Assembly (NCBI GenBank): GCA_944990035.1
Contig: CALYLX010000144.1
Coordinates: 310,001-374,000, forward strand
DNA: 64,000 nucleotides
Source of the DNA: Clitopilus passeckerianus
Lineage: Eukaryota > Basidiomycota > Agaricomycetes > Agaricales > Entolomataceae
Direction of reading: 5' to 3'
Numbering within the stretch: the stretch's first letter is position 1; every line of letters starts with the position of its first letter. The notes under the pieces are model-generated. The model was not told the origin of the DNA, searched no databases, and saw only the letters and a program-made list of their open reading frames with translations. The translations under genes were made by a program, and so were the position numbers. This document shows positions 36,314 through 47,945 of this stretch, piece by piece.

Positions 36314-37056
36314 GTATCAAGATGCTGGGGTAATTGGGTACAGTTTGAAGTCCGCCTGGCAGGAGAAAGAGAACGAGGGAGGGAGTTGGATATTGGCCTC
36401 AGGAACTGAACACGTTGATTACAAGGCAGTTTTCGTCGAGGTAAGCGAAGGAAAGGGCGAATGAAAGGCCCTCACGCCTCGAAGATGACGAAGGAAAGTA
36501 CAAGTTGAAGTGAGTGAGTGTAGCTGACAAGCCAGTAGACGCATCGAGGGTCGAAACGAGAACGGCGGAGAACTCGCGGGAGCGTGACAATGGTGTAGCC
36601 AATTCTGGTGTGTGTCGTGATGCGGCCCAAACACCCGCCGATCAGGGGTGGTTGAACGTTGAACCTTTGGTGGCGCCGATTGGCAGTGGAGGACTTTATA
36701 TGTCGCTGTGTCTAGATTGTTTCCGTATATCGGACGGCTGGGAGATACTCGTAGATCGAGAGAGGCTGGGTCCTGACGCGATTGGTGTTGACCAGAGGGT
36801 ATGCTTTCAATGACGACTTCCCGTTAGGTTGGAAGCTCTATTAATAGACTGGCAGCGGATCATCAAGCTTCAAGCTTCAAGGGTTGCCGAATTTAGGTCT
36901 GGACACCCAAACCATAAACATATCGAGACTTGCGGACATTTTCTTACCTCCGCCATTTACCAAATGTGATAAAAGCAACGATATGGACCTACGGCACTGT
37001 CATTACATTTCTTCCGACGAACTCGTGGTCGGTGCCAAACGTGCCAGGTACTAGTA
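36314..37056. promoter_or_regulatory. Upstream region of DUF6534 gene C and spacer to T3
   Basis: 36314-36660 is conserved with the upstream region of gene B (27698-28090), as described there. 36660-37056 is the 3' flank of T3; no gene seen. Confidence 0.4.
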
Positions 37057-38419
37057 TCATTCATCAAGATTACGATTATCATCGACCAGCTCATTCAAAT
37101 CTACAATCCCAAACGATTCACTTCTCCGCCGTTGGATGCCAAGGAGTATGTAGACCACCACCGGATACAAGCCCTGCGATAGTCATGGGTTATTGTACTG
37201 TGACCTCCGAAGATAACCGACTCACCGAAACGATGTAGACGAAATGTTGGAAAGCGGATAAGAAGGAGTCATGAATGGGATTGATTAGAACTATGCAGAG
37301 CAGGAATGTTGTCTGTGGGCCCCGGTGTCGGTGTCATCATGAGTAATCGTGTTCCTCACCATAGCTAGAACAGGTGAGCACTGAGCATACCTGAATCACA
37401 CAATACCCAAGCCCGGACTCCGCAAGCGTGAACAATACACGCTGAACTTTCCTAAACGAAGGTGTGGATGATCCAAATGCGTGTTTGACCGTGCGGCGGT
37501 ATATCCTACGCATGGCGTAAGCAAAATTTCGTATCGAATAGATCTATAGCATTACCACAGCTTGACCGAGATCGCAGCCGTACCAACCACATTCGTCAAA
37601 ATACTCAAAGCGGTGAATACCAGAGGACCATTGAAGACGAAAAAGTCGACCACGGGTGAAGGAGACTCCGAGGACTGAGCTTGGACGCGGAAGACACTCA
37701 GATAGGAGATGCCTGAGGCTAGGCGTCCGACCGATGTTAGTTCTAAGTCAAGAAAAGGTGAGGGGAAGAGGCGTACCCATGCAAAGAATCCAAGGGCAGA
37801 CTAGGAGGATGTAGGAGATACGGTTACGCCCGGGGTATAGAGCTATCGCGCGGGATATAATCACGAGATCGTTTAACGCCGGCTAAGTCGTAGGTCGTAG
37901 TCTATAAATGCTACACGCGTGAAGAAACATGGGGAAGTTGAAGCTCACCAGAAGCACCCCGATATACGGCCGAGCAGAGATGATATTATCGAGTGTGGTT
38001 CCGCTGTCTCTCCACTCGGGAGGGCATGCAAGAGGAATCGGGAACTCTTCCTCTCCAGTGAGTCCCTGGAACACGCACCACTGCTGGCCGTTGATGGAGA
38101 CGATGAGGATCTGCATAACGCAGAACGTTGCGAGAGCGAGAAAGCTGAGTCCAGAGGCCGACGCTATCGTGATCTTAGTATAACTTCGCGGCCTTTGGTG
38201 TTCCGAAGCGTAGCTTTCATTAGGATAAGCAGAATGACGCAAGCGCCTGCCAGTGAAGTACGGATTTAGGCGTTTGGGTGAAGGCTGGGAAGGGAGGTGG
38301 GGAGATGTACCTAGGGTGTTTGAGGAAGTGATTAGAATTAGGCAGTCTTTGTTCGTAAGTCCTTTGTCATCGACGACCTCGGATGCGCCCAAGGTCCGGG
38401 AGATGCTCGTAAAACCCAT
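37057..38419 (-). pseudogene. 7TM array copy T3 (single frameshift)
   Basis: All seven exons are present and most read cleanly: MGFTSISRTLGASE, the ITSSNTLG end of exon 1, TM2 (ITIASASGLSFLALATFCVM), PALNDLVIISRAIALYPG, TM5 (LSILTNVVGTAAISVKLW), IYRRTVKHAFGSSTPSFRKV, and the end SFGIVDLNELV with stop at 37059-37057. In exon 2, alignment to T4 shows one base missing near 38190-38193: T4 has AAAGGTCCACGAAGT where T3 has AAAGGCCGCGAAGT. The TM1 part and the TM2 part are therefore in different frames and no splice choice repairs this. The sequence could also be a sequencing error, since everything else is intact. Unlike the intact copies it lacks the upstream element at about -155. Confidence 0.7.
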
Positions 38420-38956
38420 GTATGAGGGGGTATCTGAGAGAGGGATGCAGATTGGTAGGTTGGGCCAAACCGCAGCTATTTGCGCTCGAATAGCCAGACC
38501 CAGAAGCCAGGACATTACAAATGCAAATCCAATGGCCCTGCAGCGCGTCGTGAGAGGTGGCGGACGGCGCAGATTCCAGAGGATTTGATGGACGCTCAGT
38601 TGAAGTTGGTCATTGACATCTCCCACTATCTTTTGGAAGGGATCTACTGGGAGGCATAGACATAGATACTGAGCGCTGAGCCGCCGGCTATTCCATGCAT
38701 AGACTTTACTCTACTGTTCGTGTGGAGAGAGAGGACGGGACGCTAGAGAAATGGAAATGATGACTGGATGGGTTCAGCCACATTTCACCTCAACGTGAAA
38801 TTTTCCCACAAACGCTTTCCCCGGATTTTCGCAGGTTCGATATGTCTTGCAAGGCTTCTAGCGCTCGTGAAATGGGGAGTTTCATCCAATCTCGACCTAC
38901 GTATTGTCACCGGTTTCTTCAAATGAACTAACCGCCGTCATGAAATGTGACAAATG
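38420..38956. other. Spacer between T3 and T4
   Basis: Promoter side of T3: a GCAGCGC remnant near 38540 marks where the array element should lie, but the CGATTGACAGATCG core is gone. The rest is the 3' flank of T4, which includes the repeat at 38821-38861. Confidence 0.4.
38821..38861. repeat. 3'-flank repeat downstream of T4
   Basis: CCGGATTTTCGCAGGTTCG and the following TCTTGCAAGG recur, with few changes, at 44310-44350 downstream of T6. The two genes were thus copied together with at least 100 bp of 3' flank. Confidence 0.6.
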
Positions 38957-40267
38957 TCATTCATCAAGATCACGTCCAACCAGCTCATTCAAATCTACAA
39001 TGCCAAACGATTCGTCTTTCCGTCGTTGAATGCCGAGAAGTAGGTACACGACTGCTGGATACAATCCCTAATCGAAAGTTAAGACGCCGTAACCCCGATA
39101 GACAGAACCGTGCAGACTGACCGAAATGATGTAGACAAAATGCTGAAAAGTGTTCCTGAGATCATCGTTCCAAGGGTCACTTAAAAGTGTGCAGAGTAAG
39201 AACGCAGTCTGTGGGGATGCCAGGTATATATCATCATGGGTAATCGTCAAGTATTGGAACGGTAGAGCATACCTGAATCACGCAATAGACGAATCCTGAC
39301 TCTGCCAGCGTGAATAATACGCGTTGAACCTTCCTAAACGAGGGTGTAGATGAGCTGAATGCTTGCTTGATGGTCCGCCGGTATATCCTAAACAGGGTGC
39401 CAGGACTCAGTAAGGCAATAAATAACATGAGGCAGATGTGTCCCGTACCAAAGTTTGAGCGAGATTGCGGCCGTACCCACTACATTGGTGAGGATAGACA
39501 GTCCGGTGAACACAACAGGACCCTTCCATCTGAGAAAGTTGATTGCAGGCCCGATTAACGTGCCCCCAGTGTAGAATATACCACTGTAGGCTATACCACA
39601 TGCTACACATAGGGATTCTTGGGTTGAAACCAGTGAGAGATGGCTTTAAGAAGCTTACCTACGCAAACGATCCAAGGCATAGTTAGAAGCACACAGTAGA
39701 TGCGTTTGAATCCGGGATATAAACATATCGCCCGGCACATGATGACGAGATCATTCAAGGCCACCTATCCCAATGAGTCGTGGAGTTGAGATGAGGGGTA
39801 GTGGATATGCTTACTAGAAGCATTTCAATAGCCGGCCGTGTTATGATGAGATTCGACCGCAGATATGGCGATTCTCCGACGGTGGGAGGACATACGGCCG
39901 CGTCTTCGATCCCCGGCCAGTACGTGCACCACTGCGTGCCGTTGATGTACACAACGAGGACTTGCACGACACAAAACGTCAAAAGTGCTAAGAGGCTGAG
40001 GACAGAAGCTGAGGCTATCGTTAGTTTGATAGGACTTCGTGGACCTTTATCACCCCAGAATGTAGCAGTGGTGAGGACAAGTAAGACAATGCAAGCTCCT
40101 GCATCGTTGAGTTAGGTTCAAGTTCTTCGGTTTGTCAAATTCTCATACGGTCACATACCGAGTACGTTTGAAGAAGTGATCAAAACCAGAAACTCTCGGT
40201 TCGTGAGCCCCCTTTCGTCCACGGCGTCAGATTCTCCAAAGGTCGGTGAAAAGTAAAACCGGGCCAT
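38957..40267 (-). CDS. Seven-transmembrane array protein T4 (intact)
   Basis: Intact seven-exon member of the 7TM family, about 320 residues. It starts MARFYFSPTFGESDAV, TM1 from FLVLITSSNVLG into CIVLLVLTTATFWG. TM2 runs through SVLSLLALMTFCVVQVLVV, followed by a loop with NGTQWCTYW and a later Cys-Pro-Pro. TM3/TM4 are VALNDLVIMCRAICLYPG and LTMPWIVC; TM5 is FTGLSILTNVVGTAAISL; then IYRRTIKQAFSSSTPSFRKV, TM6 LFTLAESGFVYC, TM7 GLYPAVVYLLLGIQRR. The tail SFGIVDLNELVGRDLDE ends at TGA 38959-38957. All junctions keep frame. The conserved basic loop between TM5 and TM6 and the conserved acidic tail would face the cytosol if TM1 starts outside, as in receptor-type 7TM proteins (inference). Upstream element at 40421-40441. 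Confidence 0.83.
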
Positions 40268-40420
40268 GTATGGTTCCGCCATTAGGAAGAGGGATTCGTT
40301 CTAGTAGTATGGGAACGGCTCAGGCTCTTGAGGGCGTTTAGTTAGTCCGAAGAGCTTGGGACCTTTTAAATGAAACACCAACGCTATGCAGTGCATCAGC
40401 AGAAGCATCTCACACAGCAG

Positions 40421-40441
40421 CGATTGACAGATCGAAGGTGA
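40421..40441 (-). promoter_or_regulatory. 7TM-array upstream element, T4 copy
   Basis: Exact plus-strand CGATTGACAGATCGAAGGTG, 154 bp before the T4 ATG; followed by ATTCAAAG as in T6. Confidence 0.62.
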
Positions 40442-40449
40442 TTCAAAGT

Positions 40450-41470
40450 TCTCCGATTCATTCGTTGATCGAGGTATTACAAAGGGAGGTCAATAGTCCG
40501 GCATAGCATCAGCAGGTAGCCAGAGAGGTGAGTTTCTGGCGAATTCCCGCTACATTTTAAGGTAGTAGGGTTTTGGCGGGACGTGTCCAAACCGTTTTTT
40601 GGTGGAGAAACACAATCCATCAGCAGCAGCTGTGTACATACTGAGTTCGAAATTTCTCGGCATTTCGCGGTCCCTCGCGAGAGCATCAAGTTCGAGATAA
40701 ATACAAGATAAAGACGCAACTACATACCCCGACTAGTCGAGGACGAGTAGCTCAAGGTTTTATTGTAATGAATTATTTTCACCTTTTAGTAGATGCCAGA
40801 TATCTTGAGTCACCGCGCAAGCTTGAGCAACGTACCTCGTTGCGAAAGGTTGCGCGCAGAACCCACTCGACAAGGAACCACGACGATAGTCTTATTCATG
40901 AAGGGGATGAAAATTGAGATCCGAGTGTCATGCTATGACTGTGAGCGCGTCGGGGCCAGCGGCCCGCAATTGCGTCGCGGTCACCTGACTGGTTTTCCCA
41001 CGAAATGGGCTGCATCCAATTGCCTTCCGAACAGCGTAACCCGACTCTAGACCCCATGGATGTGCGTATCACTCGTCTGTCGTCTCCGGCTCCTCCTTAC
41101 GCTCATGTATGGATTCCGTAGTGCTCGCTACGATCCTTGAGGTGTAATACTATAGCAATCATGAAATTTATCTCTGCAACCGGACCCTTGCTCTACGAAC
41201 ACCCCCAAGTCGGACACTAGTGGCTGTACTACCTCGTATGGAGATTCAGAGCAGGCTGTGGGTGGGTAGACGGGATACATCAACCTGAGTTAGATGACGA
41301 ATCCATTGGCTAGGTCGAGCAGAGATGAGAACACGAATATGCGCACTGCACCCTAATAACCATCAATACCACGGCATTTATGACATTTCGGTTCTACTCC
41401 TTCGGTTTCACGTCCCATTCCCTCAATATCGACGCCATGCATTGACGCGTCCTGCCGTCGACTAGAGCTG
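40450..41470. other. Spacer upstream of T4
   Basis: No supported gene. Short frames on both strands only; it grades into the relic that follows. Confidence 0.3.
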
Positions 41471-42360
41471 TTCCCTATGGTTGCCTACTTCGGCCTCGAT
41501 CTTGAACCCCTCCATTCCGCCATACACCCTCCGTCGTCGATCAAAGTCGGGCTTGCATATCATCCTATCTGGATGTGGGTCCGCTGGAGGGAGTTCGCGA
41601 GGGTGAAGCAGTGCAGGAAACAAAAATGGGATGTTCATGAGGATGAGGAGTATGAAAGGGAGAGAGATTTTGGCGAAGAAGGATCATGTCGCGGGCGACA
41701 TTAGGCTCAAGGAAGGGAAGCTCGGAGGATAGGGTCTGGACGTAGATGGCAGATGAGGAAGGCGGCTCGAGCCAGCCTTGGAATGGGGTACTCGCCACAG
41801 GGGACAATATGGCGGGAGTCGGGGGATGCGTACGCGGTGGCTAGGGCATTGGAGGCCTGGAGGTGGATGGATAGCTGGGATAGCTGGGATACGTCAACGC
41901 GACGGAGGAGACAGCCATCTGGAGAATCTGGTGGAGATAAAGGCTAAAGACGTCAAGACCCCACGCTTCGACCTCATCACTGCCAATGGCAATACCACGG
42001 TGTTCTTTTCATTTCGCCTCTCCTCTCCGCTTTCATTCCCATCCCACAAATGACTTTCACCTTCGCCAGCTTTGGCCCAGTTATCCACACCACCCACTCC
42101 GACCACTTGCCAGCTTTGTACCACAGGTGATGCTGCACGCGTTTGTCGATACACATCGGGGGCGGAAGGATCTGCCTTTCGTTTTGCCTATATCAGGTCA
42201 CAGGCTGTTTTCTCTTACTTTTCTTCCAGCTTTTTCGTCTGAAGCAGTAGTCAGTCGGCCATCTAGAAACGCTTGTTTTTCTCGCGATGAGCCTTCCGTT
42301 GTCGATACCCATATAATTCATCGCTTCGCCTACCATCATGTTGCTCATATAGACTAGACT
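41471..42360 (+). pseudogene. Degenerate relic of the recurring plus-strand unit (copy R4)
   Basis: A CCCATCCCACAAATGACTTT segment around 42041-42065, continuing CACCTTCGCCAGCTT, corresponds to CCCTCCCAGATCACTTTCAA at 32671 and GCGCCAAAGACTTTCACCTT at 47340, the point where R3 reads PSQITF. Upstream there is a purine-rich stretch with a short AGCTGGGAT duplication (41872-41889). No open frame longer than about 120 codons and no intact gene. It lies immediately 3' of T5, in the same relative position as R3 to T2 and R5 to T7. Confidence 0.35.
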
Positions 42361-42400
42361 ACACAGTTGTCATACTCGCCTTTAGAGTAGAGTAGAAGCA

Positions 42401-43653
42401 TTAGCTTTCACTCTTGGTCAAGGTGTTCAAATCTACAATCCCGAAGGATTCTCCCCTCCGTCGTTGTATGCCGAGAAGTATGTATACCAGGGGCGGGTAT
42501 AACCCCTGATGAAAGATGCACGAAAGTTAGTCCGTGTAATATTCGGGCCTAATTCCCTCTCGCCGAGATCATATAGACAAAGTGTTGTAAAAGTGGCATA
42601 TTATCCAACAAGCCCTGTCCAAGGGAAAATTTCAGATTGGTCGTGAGTACGCCGCATATCAGTAAGGAAGCCTATAGGAATCGAAAGTCATCCTCTTGAG
42701 CTTAAGTCATGCGTGCTTACTGTGCACTTACTTGAATAAAACAGTATACGACGCCCGATTCCACAAGTGTGAAGAGTACCCCTGAGCTTTTGTAAAACGA
42801 CAACTGAATGTCCAAATACCAACCGGACAAAACCCCGGTGTACCCTGTGAGCTCTTAACCGAACAGCGATCCAATAACATATCAGATGAGACGTACCACA
42901 GTTTGACAGAGATTGCCCCGGTAGCGACAATGTTTGTCAATAAGGATAAGCTAGTGAACGCTAGAGGACCACGATAGATAGCCCAATCGGAATTGATTGT
43001 GGGCAGAATAAGGTTGATGATGAGACACCCTTTATGCTGACATTATTATAATATCCGTGCGTATTGATTTTCTCAGCCAAAGTGAGATGGGCAAGCAATA
43101 CTTACCAACACAAAGCAACCAAGGCGAGATTAGGAGTGCCTTCATACGCTTGCTTCCGGGATACAGGCAAGTTGCTCGGGAAATAATGAGAACATCATTT
43201 AACGCAGCCTTAGTATTGTCAGTCGATAGGTATTGGTTGAGAATCGAAGAATAGTATTAAAACAAACCAGAAGCATTTCAACAACAGACCTCCCAACGAC
43301 GGCTTTTGGTCTCATAGACACAACGTTCCCGGCCCAATGAAAGCACTCGTCGGCGTCGTTGGGGCACAAGACCACGAGCAGAGGGAGACTCAAGCCAGAA
43401 GCTAAGGTGATTGTGAAGCTGGTCCAATTTTGTGGCCTCGCACCACTCCGAAATATTTCAGCCATCACGACGAGTAGGACTATGCAACCGCCTGGAATCA
43501 CAAATCTTAACTATTAGCTCGCCAATCTTCATGCGCAAGGATCATACCGAGCACATTGGCAGATGTTACGAGTATCACAATATCGATGGTGTCAAACGCT
43601 CGCCATTCATTGGGTATCTGGATATTCCCTAGAGTCGAGGTTGGTGTTCGCAT
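42401..43653 (-). pseudogene. 7TM array copy T5 (frameshifted and partly deleted)
   Basis: Divergent member of the 7TM family. The start exon is MRTPTSTLGNIQIPNE with VILVTSANVLG; exon 2 has lost about 15-20 codons in frame from the end of TM2 (SGLSLPLLVVL runs straight into CPNDADECFHW). The third exon (AALNDVLIISRATCLYPGSK) and TM5 (FTSLSLLTNIVATGAISV) read well. In exon 5 one extra base near 42800-42808 shifts the frame between VFGHS and the recognisable LFTLVESGVVYCFIQ. The donor after exon 6 is GC rather than GT. It ends SFGIVDLNTLTKSES at TAA 42403-42401. The element found about 155 bp upstream of the intact copies is not recognisable here. Probably non-functional. Confidence 0.75.
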
Positions 43654-44412
43654 GGTGGTTCGGAGTTATGGGCTAGATACTTCCAGGCTTCGCGGTGTGG
43701 GCCCTATATACTGTGTGATCATGCCTATACAAACTGTGCCGGAACGTTGGAAATCCTCGACTGAAACTTTATGGCCAGGCAAACACAAAGGGGACGCGCA
43801 TCAAGAAGTTATAGATTGATCATTGATGCATCGGATAGGATTCCTCGGGTGGAAACACCTCGTTAGGAGGCAGAAGCAAGTTCAGGCAGCCAGAGATCAG
43901 GAGTACCAGCGGAAGTCTCGACAGAAGATCCAGGTTGTTCGGAGGGAAGCATTCTGGGTCTGTCGGAAGTCACCTCACCTGACGTGAATTGCCGTGGGTT
44001 CTAGTATCTACGTGTCCAGACGTCCACGCCTCGGATCATAGTCAAAGAAGAGGCTTGGCTTTAGTGCAATATTGTCGAGATTTCCGCCCTTCAGGATGAT
44101 CCTGGCCTTTACACTCACCAATTTACCGGCAACGTCCCCTATTTCTACTTCCACACCAGATCTTCGTCGTGATATGATCGATTGTGAATACAAAAACTTC
44201 CAAGAATCTCCTGGTTTCCATCTCCATGGCATGGGAAATTCGGAGTATGAGAGGCCGGTCCTGTACTATCGGAGGGTGGGAGACGCGTTTCACCCCACAA
44301 GTGCTTTGCCCGGATTTTCGACAGTTCGATACGACTTGCAAGGTTCATAGGAGCTCCATCATCCTTACGTTTCTTCAAATGGACTAACAACGATGGTCAA
44401 ATGTGTCAAATA
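43654..44412. other. Spacer between T5 and T6
   Basis: No supported gene. Three overlapping frames at 44072-44390 are mutually exclusive and have no domain; 44310-44350 is the repeat shared with the T4 3' flank. Confidence 0.4.
44310..44350. repeat. 3'-flank repeat downstream of T6
   Basis: CCGGATTTTCGACAGTTCG and the following ACTTGCAAGG; partner of 38821-38861. The two copies stand at similar distances (about 100 bp) from the stop codons of T6 and T4. Confidence 0.6.
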
Positions 44413-45715
44413 TCATTCATCAAGATCACGCTTAACCAGCTCATTCAAATCTACAATCCCAAACGATTCAGTTCTCCGTCGTTGAATGCCAAGAAGTAGA
44501 TACACAACGGCCGGATACAACCCCTGGTGATTCACTGTCAGTCATTGTAACCTTGACAGTCGGCTGACTTATTCGGACTGACCGAAATGACATAGACGAA
44601 ATGCTGAAAGGTATGCATGAACCTCTCGTCCTTGGGTCCGATTAGAAACGTGCATATCAAGAATGCAGTCTATGGGACACCAGGTGTCGTCATGAGTGAT
44701 CGACCCGTCAGAGTAGTAGAGCATGCTTACCTGAATCGCGCAATAAATGAATCCCGACTCTGCAAGCGTGAATAACACGCGTTGAACCTTCCTGAACGAA
44801 GGCGTAGATGAACCAAATGCTTGCTTGATGGTACGCCGGTATATCCTGAGTATGGCGTGAGCATACGTTTGTAGAAAGTGGAGCGAACAGGTTACTTACC
44901 AAAGTTTGAGCGAGATCGCTGCCGTCCCCACTATATTTGTGAGAATAGAGAGCCCGGTGAATATAACCGGACCATTCGATCTGACAAAGTTGACTGCAGG
45001 TGGGTTGGAGGTGCCTTTAGAGTGGAGGATACCTGTATAGACTATACCGCAAGCTGCACACCAGATTCTCAGCTCCAACCTAGCGAAAAGCAACCGGAAA
45101 AACCTTACCCACGCAAAGAATCCAGGGCATGATCAGCAGCATGTAATAAATCCGTTTGCATCCGGGATACAAGGATATGCCTCGTGACATAATGACGAGA
45201 TCATTTAGGGCAACCTAATGTGAGTCGTGAGCGCGTGAGCTTCAGGCATAAGGCACGGGGAAAGAGCTCACCAGGAGCATTTCAATGGAAGGTCGTGCAG
45301 TGATGAAGGACAACTGCAGAGCCTGGCGCTTTTCAGACCTCAGAGGACATATTCCTAAGTCTGGACCCTGCGGTTCATGCCAGAAAATGCACCACTGCCA
45401 CCCATTGATGGACACAAAAAGGAGTTGCAGGACACAGAATGTCACAAGTGCTAAGAGGCTCAGAATAGAGGCTGAGGCTATTGTAATTTTGATAGAACTT
45501 CGTGGTCCGTTGTCGTCGCACACGGTAGCAACGATTAGGAAAAGCAGGACGATGCTAGCTCCTAGAGCAGTGAGCGAGATTCTTTGGTCGGTCCATGTCC
45601 AAAGTGACATACCTAGTATATTCGACGAAGTAATAAAGACCAGAAACTCTCCGTTCGTAAGCCCGAAAAGACTCACGGTATCGGATACCCCGAAAGTCGG
45701 CGAGATAGAAACCAT
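44413..45715 (-). CDS. Seven-transmembrane array protein T6 (intact)
   Basis: Best-defined member of the array, about 322 residues in seven exons. Exon 1: MVSISPTFGVSDTV through FITSSNILG. Exon 2: TM1 continues ASIVLLFLIVATV, a short NGPRSS turn, TM2 SILSLLALVTFCVLQLLFV, then NGWQWCIFW and a loop with a second Cys. Exon 3: VALNDLVIMSRGISLYPG and LLIMPWILC. Exon 4 begins ACGIVYTGIL (joined by an intron ending GTGCAG) and holds TM5 FTGLSILTNIVGTAAISL. Exon 5: IYRRTIKQAFGSSTPSFRKV and TM6 LFTLAESGFIYC. Exon 6: FQHFVYVIS. Exon 7: TM7 GLYPAVVYLLLGIQRR and tail SFGIVDLNELVKRDLDE, TGA at 44415-44413. No lesion. Nearest relative is T4, with which it shares 3' flank sequence. Two extracellular-type cysteines are conserved in T1, T4, T6 and T7 and could form a disulphide (inference). 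Confidence 0.84.
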
Positions 45716-45870
45716 GTATGATTCCGACTCCAGGAAGGGGAGTCAATTCAAGTAGTTAGATCGCAGCCCAGGTATTTGAGGGCCATAAGCCAATTCGAAG
45801 ATCCGGAAACCCGTCTAAGTAAAACGCGAAAAGCCATGCACCGCATTGGGAGAAGCGTATCGAGGAGGAC

Positions 45871-45891
45871 CGATTGACAGATCGAAGGTGA
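45871..45891 (-). promoter_or_regulatory. 7TM-array upstream element, T6 copy
   Basis: Exact plus-strand CGATTGACAGATCGAAGGTG, 156 bp before the T6 ATG. Confidence 0.62.
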
Positions 45892-46099
45892 TTCAAAGAT
45901 CTCCGAGCCATCCATTGATGATGATGTTACAAAGGGAGGTAGATAGGCCCTTATAGTGCCCTGAGGTAGCCAGAGAGAGTAAGTATAACTGGAACCTTCA
46001 AGAGGTGTGATTTGTTGGTCAATCCATTGGTTGAGATGAGGTACATTTGAGTCGAGCCGGTCGGGCCGGTAGCCGTTTCGCACGTTCTTGTGTCACCTC

Positions 46100-47760
46100 C
46101 GACTCACTTGGCATGGTTTCCCACGAAATGAATCAAATGATTGATGGGGTTGCAGTCCAATTCTGGTCCAACATCGCCTCGACCTAATGCATGTCCCACC
46201 TTCGGCGAAGGTGCAATTTCATTCCTATCGAAAATTTGGACCACATGCCCATGCATTGGCACCCTACTGAAGTATCAATACTGTGCACTTGAAGAACGCT
46301 CAAGCTTGAAGTGAGGCAAATTCCTTAGTATTCTGCCCAACAGAGAAACCGTCGATTCCTATTCTGAATGTACATGTCCCTATCATTGCCTATTCTATGC
46401 CATGCGTTGCACCTGCAAGTGGGCTGCATCGGATACACTACCACTGGAAGGTCGGACAAGAGACAGAGAGAGAAACCAGCGGATCGTAGCACACCCAAGG
46501 CGAGGCGCTACTCAAACCCACTCTCCTTGTGAACCCTCGATTATCCGGCATCATCTACCCCATCTCCAACTGCCCTAATCCAAACCTTGATTTACCCTGC
46601 TACCGTACTCCCTCATCCGCCTCGATGACAGGAAAACGACCCTCGTCTGTATCCTCATAACGTGTAGCGCAAGAGCGGCAGAGCTTGGCAGCGCCTGCTA
46701 TTACGTACGCCGTCAGGGAATGTTTACCGGCTCGGTGACTCTCGCGTGGACCATAGAGCTCTCTTAGATTGCATTCCTTCATCGCTTCACGTCACCAGCA
46801 GGGGATGTCGAAGAACGAGGGCAAGCCTGGAATCCAAGGAGCTCTGTTCAACTAGAGGACCGCCTCTGCGACCTTAGCAACAGATCAAACCAGAGCTCAG
46901 GTTCTTCAACACGCAAGAGCCAAGAAACTCCACCACCTCCCCGAACTCGGGCATCACTCACTTCCCTCCCTCATTCGCCCTTATTCTGCATGGCAAACCT
47001 ACGTTCTCTCACCCGCTGCGCCGCACCAAGGACCGCGATATGAGGATCACGGACTTCAACATAGAGCAGGACTCGTGCTCTATGAACACTTGACGTGTAG
47101 GTGGCCCTCGCTGCGAAACTGGAGTCTCGCCACGAAGGAAAACATGCAGGAGGGGACCGTCACGGAGGATCATTAAGTCTAGTTGACAGAGGTGTGGACA
47201 ATTTGGACGAGTAATGTTGGAAAGTCATGGCCGGCAAGGGATGGATGCTGATGTCTCGATGCGAATGACTGAAAGCTGGCCACGCCCAAGTCGTCGGCGA
47301 CAAATGCCTATGGCCATCCGTGACCGAACACTTCTCCCTGCGCCAAAGACTTTCACCTTCCATCCTGCGAGTGTCAATCACCTATCACCGCTATGGTTTC
47401 AGCTTGATGCTATGGTCCACCTCAGTGGTGAAGTCGAATATCAGGTTCCCCAACCAATCTTCACCTCTCCTGACCGCCCATTATCAGTGCCATGTCTACC
47501 CTTCCGTCGACGAGCAGAATCTGCAGTAGCAACGTGCGCTTCGCCCCGGAGGCTCTTCGAGTTTCAACAGCTAGAACGCGGCGCCGGTGTGATTGATACC
47601 GATGCTTGCTGTAGCTATAGCACATTTTTACGGGTGATTGTCGACGAGCGACGGTGGAAGGGTTTGGGTGATGCCGGTTTGGAGGAGAGCCGAAGCAAAC
47701 GAGAATTCTGACTGGTTTTAGCATTCAAATCTTATGGAGGCGCGGGTAGGGATTGCTACT
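46100..47760 (+). pseudogene. Degenerate relic of the recurring plus-strand unit (copy R5)
   Basis: The clearest part is 47214-47711. It includes GCGCCAAAGACTTTCACCTT (matching R3 and R4) and ends with DERRWKGLGDAGLEESRSK, the counterpart of NERWWKGSETVKSRL in R3. A 165-codon open frame spans it but does not extend to a whole gene and shifts relative to the other copies. 46100-47200 shows only weak traces. The position, directly 3' of T7, repeats the arrangement of the other relics. Confidence 0.38.
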
Positions 47761-47945
47761 GTGTGAGAGATAGTCGGAGAGCTTGATTATACGCATGTAC
47801 TGTTCTGATTCCTCTTTCCTTTATAATACCGAGAACTTTATCTTATCTCAATTTTCCTGTAAGAATCAAGGATCCATTCTTCACCTATCTATCCTTCTCA
47901 GATTTCCCGACATGAACCCGTACCCACTTATCACCGAACGTGTCG

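Noticed and set aside
38419..38626. An upstream extension of T3 that would add about 69 residues
   Set aside because: The start at 38419 aligns with the starts of T1, T4, T6 and T7; the extension is only the promoter read in frame.
47214..47711. A 165-codon plus-strand frame as an intact gene
   Set aside because: Its end matches another relic, but it has no start region, no complete domain and shifts frame relative to the other copies; kept only as a relic.
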